DNA from: Bordetella genomosp. 1
Lineage (GTDB): Bacteria > Pseudomonadota > Gammaproteobacteria > Burkholderiales > Burkholderiaceae_B
Direction of reading: 5' to 3'
Assembly (NCBI RefSeq): GCF_002261335.1
Contig: NZ_NEVL01000003.1
Coordinates: 1,302,001-1,366,000 of the forward strand
Length of the DNA stretch: 64,000 nucleotides
Below the pieces are notes generated by a model. It was not told the origin of the DNA, made no database searches, and saw only the letters and a program-made list of their open reading frames with translations. Positions 58,032 through 64,000 of the stretch are shown here, one piece after another (position 1 is the stretch's first letter; the number at the start of each line of letters is the position of its first letter). A program made the translations under genes and the position numbers.

Positions 58032-60395
58032 ATGCTTTCCCTGAGGTTTTCGGCTGCCTGCGTCATCGCGGCCGCCGCCTGCACCGCCCATGCCCAGGCG
58101 CTGCACCAATACGATTTGCCCGCGGGCCGGCTGGATGTGGCGCTGACCCAGATCGCGCGCATCGCGGGCGCGGTGATCTCGTTTCGGGCGGATATGGTGG
58201 CGGGCAAGTCCGCGCCAGCCGTCTCCGGCCAGTTTTCCTTGGAAGAAGCCACCGCGCGCGCCCTGGCCGGAAGCGGGCTGGAACTGCGGCGCACGCCGGA
58301 CGGCAGCCTGACGGTGGCGCCGGCCAGCACGACGACGCTGGCGCCGGTGACGGTGGAAGCGGCCACGCCGGGCGTGACGGAAGGCACCCATTCCTACACC
58401 ACGCCGGTCATGTCCACGGCCACCAAGTTCGGGCTGTCTCCGCGCGAGACGCCGCAGTCGGTCAGCGTGGTGACGCGCCAGCAGATCGAGGACCGGGGGT
58501 TTCAGTCGCTGGACGATGTGGCGCGCGACACGACCGGGCTGACCACGCGCCAAATCGGCGGCGGGGAGCGCACGCAGTTCTTCTCTCGCGGATTCGAGAT
58601 CAGTTCGTTCCTGGCTGACGGGGTGCCGCTGGGCTACGACTACGACACGCAGGGCGTGGCGACGCTGGCGATGTACGATCACGTCGAGGTGCTGCGCGGT
58701 GCGGCCGGGATGATGACGGGGGCCGGCAATCCCTCGGGCACCATCAACCTCGTGCGCAAGCGCGCCACGGCGGTGCCGCAATTCTCGGTAACGGCCAGCG
58801 CCGGCAGTTGGGACAATTACCGGGGTGAGGTCGACGGCTCGGGCCCGCTCAACGAGGCTGGCACCTTGCGCGCCCGGGGTGTGGTGGCCTATCAGGATTC
58901 GAATACCTTCAAGAAGGCCTACGAGCACCAGCGCCAGCTTTTCTACGGCACCATCGAAGCCGATCTCACGGCCAACACGACGTTGAGCATCGGCGGCTAC
59001 TACAACCGGGAAGACAGCCCGGGCGCGGATTGGAATGGGCTGCCTACGCGCCGGGACGGCAGCTTCTACGACTTCAATCGGTCGATCCGCTTGTCTCCGG
59101 ACTGGTCCTATTGGAATAAGGAAAACACCAGTTTCTTCGCCGAGCTCGATCACCGTTTCGGGAACGGCTGGTCCGGCAAGCTCACCGCCCGCACGCTGCG
59201 CGCCAGGATGAACATGCTGGGCAGTTATCTGTATCCGCTGGAAGACTCGACGTTCTTCGGGCAGGGCCTGGGCCAGTATGCCTATGACAAGACCCAGTAC
59301 AGTGTGGACGGTTATCTGAGCGGCCCCTTTACGCTGCTGGGGCGCACGCATGAACTGGTGCTGGGCGGCAGCTTCCTGAAGAACAAGGACGACGACGGCC
59401 CCGGCGGCTGGCCGTTGGACTACAACATTACGGTCGATCCGGAACACTGGAACTCCAGCGCCGTGGAGAAGCCCGCGTTCGTCTACCCCTGGTCGCGCAA
59501 GGGGTACCAGCGCCAGATGAGCGGCTACGCCACCACCCGCCTGAGCCTCGCGGACCCACTGACGCTGATGCTGGGCGCTCGGCTGGACTGGTATGAGTAC
59601 GACATGACGCTGAAGTCCGGCGACTACGTCAGCCCCCCCGCGGACTACAAGGTCAAGCACGAGCTGACGCCCTACGCGGGCCTGATCTACGACCTGGACC
59701 GCCAGCATTCCGTCTACACCAGCTGGACCAGCGTGTTCCAGCCGCAGAGCAACCAGTCCACCAGCGGCGCGCCGCTGGACCCAGTGATCGGCACCAATCT
59801 GGAAGCAGGGATCAAGGGGGAGTATTACGACGGGCGGCTCAATGCCAGCGCGGCGGTGTTCCAGATTCGACAACGCAACCGCCCGGTTGCGCTGGCCACG
59901 TCCGAGTGCGGGCCGGGGGTAATCGAATGCTATGCGCCGTCAGGCAAGGTGCAAAGCCGGGGGGTGGAGTTCGAAGTGGCGGGCGCGATCACGCCGGGCT
60001 GGCAGGTGTCGGCCGGCTATACGTACAACCAGTCCAAGTACCTTGAGGATTCGGGCAGCCTCCGGGCGGGTGCGGCCTACGACACGCAGACTCCGCGCCA
60101 TCTGTTCAAGCTCTCGACCATGTACACCTTGCCGGGCTCGCTGAATGCGTGGCGGGTGGGTGGGGCGGTGCGCGTGCAAAGCGCGATCAGCTTGCCGGCG
60201 TACAACGTGCGGCAGCCGGGGTATAGCGTGTGGGATGCGGTGGTGGCGTATCGGGCTACGCCGAATCTGGATCTGCGGTTGAACGTGTACAACCTGTTTG
60301 ACAAGTATTACTACCAGGCGATAGGCAGCAACCAGGACAATAATCACTTCGGCGCGCCGCGGTCGTTCTTGCTGACGGCGAAGTACACGTTTTAA
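58032..60395 (+). CDS. TonB-dependent siderophore receptor (FpvA/FhuE-like, module 2)
   Basis: 787 residues. Signal peptide to about AHAQ, then an STN signalling domain (YDLPAGRLDVALTQIARIAG), a plug domain with the typical SPRETPQSVSVVTRQQIEDRG and the barrel ending LLTAKYTF. The plug motif matches receptors for hydroxamate or mixed siderophores. Start MLSLRFSAACV is chosen over upstream ATGs because it begins the signal peptide and follows CGGAG. The esterase further down may process the imported siderophore. Confidence 0.93.
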   Translation: MLSLRFSAACVIAAAACTAHAQALHQYDLPAGRLDVALTQIARIAGAVISFRADMVAGKSAPAVSGQFSLEEATARALAGSGLELRRTPDGSLTVAPASTTTLAPVTVEAATPGVTEGTHSYTTPVMSTATKFGLSPRETPQSVSVVTRQQIEDRGFQSLDDVARDTTGLTTRQIGGGERTQFFSRGFEISSFLADGVPLGYDYDTQGVATLAMYDHVEVLRGAAGMMTGAGNPSGTINLVRKRATAVPQFSVTASAGSWDNYRGEVDGSGPLNEAGTLRARGVVAYQDSNTFKKAYEHQRQLFYGTIEADLTANTTLSIGGYYNREDSPGADWNGLPTRRDGSFYDFNRSIRLSPDWSYWNKENTSFFAELDHRFGNGWSGKLTARTLRARMNMLGSYLYPLEDSTFFGQGLGQYAYDKTQYSVDGYLSGPFTLLGRTHELVLGGSFLKNKDDDGPGGWPLDYNITVDPEHWNSSAVEKPAFVYPWSRKGYQRQMSGYATTRLSLADPLTLMLGARLDWYEYDMTLKSGDYVSPPADYKVKHELTPYAGLIYDLDRQHSVYTSWTSVFQPQSNQSTSGAPLDPVIGTNLEAGIKGEYYDGRLNASAAVFQIRQRNRPVALATSECGPGVIECYAPSGKVQSRGVEFEVAGAITPGWQVSAGYTYNQSKYLEDSGSLRAGAAYDTQTPRHLFKLSTMYTLPGSLNAWRVGGAVRVQSAISLPAYNVRQPGYSVWDAVVAYRATPNLDLRLNVYNLFDKYYYQAIGSNQDNNHFGAPRSFLLTAKYTF

Positions 60396-60523
60396 GTGTG
60401 GCGCTACGTGCGCCTGCACATCGCCAACACTCGACAGCTATCAACTGGACGGACAGAGGTACAGAGGCCAGACGTCACGGGCTGGCGTTGAATCCGCTCG
60501 GATTCAAACCAGTGCAGGCGTCT

Positions 60524-60570
60524 ATGGTGTCAGGCCGCAATTTCGCTGCGAAATCGTAGTCTGACACCAT
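60524..60570. repeat. Palindromic repeat related to the 11-kb clusters
   Basis: ATGGTGTCAGGCCGCAATTTCG - ctg - CGAAATCGTAGTCTGACACCAT, a hairpin with outer arms GTGTCAG/CTGACAC identical to the unit at 10.9-11.7 kb. Confidence 0.8.
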
Positions 60571-60689
60571 TGTTTCCAGTGTCCGCTCTCGATCCAGCGC
60601 CGACGCTCCGCCTCTTACGCAACGTGCTGGGAACCTTAACGGGGGGTGAACACGGCCACGTCTACACTGTCGTTTTCTTTAAGGTTGCC

Positions 60690-61127
60690 ATGTACACGCT
60701 GCGCAGTTCACGTCCTGAAGACGGCCCCGCTCTCGTTGATCTTTGGCGGCGCTCCGTGGACGCCACTCATCACTTTCTCAGTGCCGAAGACCGACAGGCC
60801 ATTGATGCCGAGGTGTCTGGGTTTCTGCCCCATGCACCAATGATTGTTGCGGTCGATGAGAAGGACTATCCCTATGGCTTCATGCTGATCGATGGGACCC
60901 ATATGGAGGCGCTCTTCATCGATCCCGATGTCCGTGGGAAAGGTATCGGTCGTCAACTGTTGCAGCATGGCGTGTCGCTACATCGGACACTGACCACGGA
61001 CGTCAACATGCAGAATTCTCAAGCGGTTGGCTTTTATCAGCGGATGGGGTTCGTCGAGACTGGGCGCTCGGAGACGGATTCACAGGGGCGCCCCTATCCC
61101 CTGATCCATCTGCGTTACCCGGGCTAG
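60690..61127 (+). CDS. yjaB: GNAT acetyltransferase, YjaB-like
   Basis: 145 residues. It aligns along its whole length with E. coli YjaB: WRRSVDATHHFLSAEDRQ, GFMLIDGTHMEALFIDPDVRGKGIGRQL and NSQAVGFYQRMGFVETGRSE. The acetyl-CoA pyrophosphate loop is RGKGIG. The substrate is not known. Base composition is lower in GC than the neighbours, so it may have been acquired. Confidence 0.88.
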   Translation: MYTLRSSRPEDGPALVDLWRRSVDATHHFLSAEDRQAIDAEVSGFLPHAPMIVAVDEKDYPYGFMLIDGTHMEALFIDPDVRGKGIGRQLLQHGVSLHRTLTTDVNMQNSQAVGFYQRMGFVETGRSETDSQGRPYPLIHLRYPG

Positions 61128-61276
61128 CAGGAAAGCCGGCCGCCGCGGCTACTGGCGGCCACAGCGGCGATACGTCGATTGCTGGCCGTTATAGGTTTCT
61201 GGCCGGCAGATCGGCAGCGTGCCGCGAAGCACGCAACGGGAACCGGCGGACCCGGTTTCGGCGTGCAGCGTTGGGC

Positions 61277-61490
61277 TCAACGCTTTGCGGCTCTGGTCGC
61301 GATAAAGGCTGGCATCACGTTCTCCACCACGAAACGTGGCTGAGGTTGCCAGTCCTTGTGCAAACCCGTCAGCACCAGACCGGCGTCGAGTTGCTCGCCA
61401 ATCTGGTCTGCGAGGTATGCCCGAACACCAGTGCCTCATCACGTTCCTGTGTTGCCGGGCGTCGGCCGCGCACTGCCGCGGATTATCCGT
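61277..61490 (-). pseudogene. C-terminal remnant of a SAM-dependent methyltransferase
   Basis: On the minus strand, two frames join into the end of a class I methyltransferase. The first gives PATQERDEALVFGH and the second YLADQIGEQLDAGLVLTGL then FVVENVMPAFIATRAAKR and a TGA at 61277-61279. FGH, DQIG and PAFIATRAAK suit the C-terminus of that family. A frameshift lies near 61420 and the N-terminal SAM-binding half is missing. Confidence 0.65.
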
Positions 61491-61503
61491 GCCGTGCGAT
61501 GCT

Positions 61504-62430
61504 TCACCGCGCCGGCAGCAGGTACGTCAACGCCTGCGTGAAGCCCCGGGGTGCGACGGTGAGATGATCCTCGTCGTTCAACACCACGGACTTCAGTTTC
61601 AAGCCGGGGTATTTTCTGCTTTGCAGCGCCGCCTCCAGCGCGCGGTTGTCGGCAACCATGTCCACCGTCTGGTTAAAGCGCCGATCCCCTTTGCGCAAGG
61701 CCTCAAAGGCGCCGACGTAGAGATAGACATTTGCCTTCAGGTCCTGGTTCTGCCGGGCGTAGGTCGCTTCGAGCTTCAGCGCGTGGCGCTTGTCGTACCA
61801 GAGAGACGGGCTGCCGAGGATATAGCTGCTGAACAGGCCGGGTTCGGTGAAGAGAATCTGCGTTCCGAGCAGGGCGCCGTAGGAATGGCCCAGGAAGATC
61901 GCCCTGGACGGGTCCGCGCGGTAGCGCGTGGCTATGAACGGCTTGACCTGGTCGCGCAGATACTTTTGATAGGCCTGCGCCTGGCCGTGGATGGCGTCGG
62001 GCGGCGCGGTGCTCGGGCCGTTCGGCGTCGGCGTGTAGTCGCGCTGCCGGCTGACACCGCCCTCCTCGCTCTTGCCATAGGACAGGCCGACCAGAATGAA
62101 CTCTTCGACCCGAGGCCCTTCGACATTCAGGCGACGCCCCAGCTGGCGGATGATCGGGAAGGCGTAGTCCGCGTCGGTCACGTACAGCACGGGGTAGCGC
62201 CGCTGCGGCTGCTTCGCATAGGACGGCGGCAGCGCAACAAAGACCTGGTAGCCGCGTCCGGAAACGGGATCGGGCACGTCCCACACTTCGCTGTCGGCGA
62301 TTTCGTAGGGGTGTCCGGCGCCACGCTGAACCATCGGCGTCGATGGGGCCTGCGCGTGCGCCGGCGCGATGAAGGCGCCAAAGCTGATCGCCAGCGCGAT
62401 CACCAGGGCAAACGGAAAACGTCGATGCAT
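61504..62430 (-). CDS. Secreted alpha/beta hydrolase, siderophore-esterase-like
   Basis: 308 residues with a signal peptide (MHRRFPFALVIALAISFGAF, cleaved after AHAQA). The Ser nucleophile is 183 in FLGHSYGALLG; the His is 289 in NDEDHLTVAP. It belongs to the esterase family of IroE/BesA-like enzymes (PF00756 type), which cleave catecholate siderophores in the periplasm. The family fits an iron-module neighbour. The actual ester is not shown. Confidence 0.82.
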   Translation of the reverse strand: MHRRFPFALVIALAISFGAFIAPAHAQAPSTPMVQRGAGHPYEIADSEVWDVPDPVSGRGYQVFVALPPSYAKQPQRRYPVLYVTDADYAFPIIRQLGRRLNVEGPRVEEFILVGLSYGKSEEGGVSRQRDYTPTPNGPSTAPPDAIHGQAQAYQKYLRDQVKPFIATRYRADPSRAIFLGHSYGALLGTQILFTEPGLFSSYILGSPSLWYDKRHALKLEATYARQNQDLKANVYLYVGAFEALRKGDRRFNQTVDMVADNRALEAALQSRKYPGLKLKSVVLNDEDHLTVAPRGFTQALTYLLPAR

Positions 62431-62595
62431 GTGCCTGTCTCGTTGACGAACGCCGCACGGGGTATGCGAGAACCCGTGGGGTCGATGTTGTTCGGAATGC
62501 TGGCGCGACGACCGGGTTGAATGCCGCACCGGGTTCGGCCGCAAACCGACGCCCGCCACCGCTCGCAAAACCGCTGAGCGAAGCCCCCCCTGCCC

Positions 62596-63531
62596 TCAGC
62601 CGCGCACCTGCTCATACACCAGCGCCGCCAGCGCGAGATCCTCCAGCGCGCTGCCCACGGCCTTGAACACGGTGATCTGCCCGGCATCGGTGCGGCCTTT
62701 TACGCGGCCGGTGGCGAGGTCGAACAGCGTGCCGCGGATCTCATCGCGCGCCAGCGTGCCGGCCTCGAAGGCGGCGAGCAGGTCGCCCGACTTGGTGGGT
62801 GCCTCGTCGGTGTCCACATACACGGCATGGCCGGCGAAGCAGGCCGGATCGGTTTCCTTCATCTCGGGCTTGAAGCTGCCGATCAGGTCGAGATGGGTGC
62901 CCGGACGCAGCCAGGCGCCCTGCACCAGCGGTTCGGTCGACAGCGTGGCGCAGCTCACGATGTCGGCCTGGCGCACGCCCGCCTCCAGATCGGTGATGGC
63001 CTCGGCGGCAAAGCCATGCGCTTGCAGGGCGTCGGCGAGCCGGCGCGCGCCGGCTTCGCGCACGTTCCACACCAGCACGCGGTCGATCGGGCGCACCGCG
63101 CGCATCGCCTGCGCCACCAGCCCGGCGATCCGGCCCGAGCCCAGGATCAGCAGCACCCGCGCGTCGGCGCGCGCCAGGTAGTCCGCGCCCAGCGCCGCGG
63201 CACCGGCCGTGCGATAGGCGGTGACCACGTCGCCATCGACGCTGGCCAGCGGCACGCCGGTGCGGGCGCTGTACAGCGTGTAGGTGGCGTGCAGGCCCGG
63301 CAGGCCGTCGTGGGTGTTGTCGGGAAAGATGTTGATGACCTTGACGCCGAAGTAACCCGCCTCGCTCCAGGCCGGCATGATGAGCGAGGTGCCCTTGCGG
63401 CCGTCGGCCTCGATCGCATGCACGTGCCGCGGCGGCACCGTGTAGCCGCCCTGGAATCCGGCGCGCAGCGCGGGAATCACGGTCTCGAAGGACAAGGCGG
63501 CCCGGGTGGCGGCGGTATCGATCACTTGCAT
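62596..63531 (-). CDS. Ornithine cyclodeaminase / mu-crystallin family protein
   Basis: 311 residues with the NAD-binding loop LILGSGRIAGLVAQAM and the family motifs PAWSEAGYFGVKVINIFPDN and VDGDVVTAYRTAGAAAL. Members deaminate ornithine, reduce ketimines or act on related amino acids. The substrate cannot be told. Start MQVIDTAATR is chosen over an in-frame upstream extension that is rich in Arg and unlike the family. Divergent from the OsmC gene. Confidence 0.9.
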   Translation of the reverse strand: MQVIDTAATRAALSFETVIPALRAGFQGGYTVPPRHVHAIEADGRKGTSLIMPAWSEAGYFGVKVINIFPDNTHDGLPGLHATYTLYSARTGVPLASVDGDVVTAYRTAGAAALGADYLARADARVLLILGSGRIAGLVAQAMRAVRPIDRVLVWNVREAGARRLADALQAHGFAAEAITDLEAGVRQADIVSCATLSTEPLVQGAWLRPGTHLDLIGSFKPEMKETDPACFAGHAVYVDTDEAPTKSGDLLAAFEAGTLARDEIRGTLFDLATGRVKGRTDAGQITVFKAVGSALEDLALAALVYEQVRG

Positions 63532-63756
63532 GCGTAGCACTCCCTGATGACTTGCGTGATTGGACGCCCGCGCGCCGGCGGCGGGCATGGCACATGCGGC
63601 ATTATCGCCCGCCCTCGTCCGGGCCCGCAGCCGGCGCCACTCACGCCTGGACACACGCCGATGCGCCGGCTGCGGATATGATCGATCGACAGGCCGGACC
63701 CGCGCGTCCGGTCCCGTCCTCCCGCGCCCCGCGCGCGCCATCCTCAGGAGTTACGC

Positions 63757-64000
63757 ATGAAGAAATCCGCATCGGCCGTCTGGAAAGGCGACCTCAAGTC
63801 CGGCAAGGGCACGATCTCGACCCAGAGCGGCGCACTGAAGGATCAGCCGTATGGCTTCAACACGCGCTTCGAAGACGCGCCCGGCACCAATCCCGAAGAG
63901 CTGATCGGCGCCGCCCACGCCGGCTGCTTCTCGATGGCGCTGTCCAACATCCTGGGCGAAGCCGGCCTGAAGGCCGACAGCATCTCGACCTCGGCCGTGG
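63757..64000 (+). CDS. OsmC family protein, N-terminal part (runs off the window)
   Basis: Starts [20 protein letters not shown] after a CAGGAG ribosome-binding site. [20 protein letters not shown] carries the first redox Cys of the OsmC/Ohr peroxidase family. The second Cys lies outside the window. The role is reduction of organic hydroperoxides. Confidence 0.93.
   Translation, partial: MKKSASAVWKGDLKSGKGTISTQSGALKDQPYGFNTRFEDAPGTNPEELIGAAHAGCFSMALSNILGEAGLKADSISTSAV

Overview
The window looks like chromosome of a high-GC betaproteobacterium of the family Alcaligenaceae, in the Bordetella/Achromobacter group. The evidence is the lon-clpX-clpP-tig order, a DUF4148 secreted protein, dapC-dapD-dapE-prmB, ribF-ileS-lspA-coaBC, an ehu-type amino-acid/ectoine ABC cluster, and FecI/FecR/TonB-receptor modules. 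I assign the genus by pattern only.

Layout. 1-9.6 kb: start of lon behind a heat-shock-like promoter, clpX, clpP and tig on the minus strand, a UPF0114 membrane protein, two cold-shock proteins, a DUF924 protein, small unknowns, a frameshifted autotransporter-like gene and a histidine-phosphatase lipoprotein. 9.8-12.1 kb: a DUF4148 protein, small unknown genes, two clusters of an interspersed palindromic repeat, and tRNA-Leu(UAG). 12.1-18.2 kb: lysine/DAP genes (dapC, dapD, dapE), prmB and an ABC-F ATPase, nearly all overlapping. 18.3-23.8 kb: an iron-type module with a Fur-like site, ECF sigma, FecR anti-sigma, TonB receptor and a di-haem MauG/CCP-family protein. 23.8-27 kb: a TetR regulator with paired palindromic operators, facing two MFS transporters. 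27-31.3 kb: uvrD, a fatty-acid desaturase and a secreted protein. 31.4-40 kb: an RsmB-family RNA methyltransferase with an RGG-type repeat tail, purN, ribF, ileS, lspA and coaBC. 40-45.9 kb: a nucleoside-recognition membrane protein divergent from an Lrp/AsnC regulator, a YdjM-like protein, DedA, a small membrane protein, a dimeric-type dUTPase and an old yellow enzyme. 46-50.3 kb: ehuADCB and a branched-chain amino-acid type binding protein.

50.5-55.2 kb is an island of different base composition. It carries one 1258-residue gene: an N-terminal Mrr/PD-(D/E)XK-like nuclease, a STAND-type P-loop NTPase and a long helical C-terminus. This is the architecture of Avs-type anti-phage proteins, and both edges resemble intergenic repeats of alphaproteobacteria. 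It is the strongest candidate here for an undescribed defence system.

55.3-64 kb: an LprI-like secreted protein, then a second iron module (Fur-like site, sigma, FecR, siderophore receptor) with a YjaB-type acetyltransferase, a decayed methyltransferase fragment and a secreted siderophore-esterase-like hydrolase. Last come an ornithine cyclodeaminase-family protein and the start of an OsmC-family gene.
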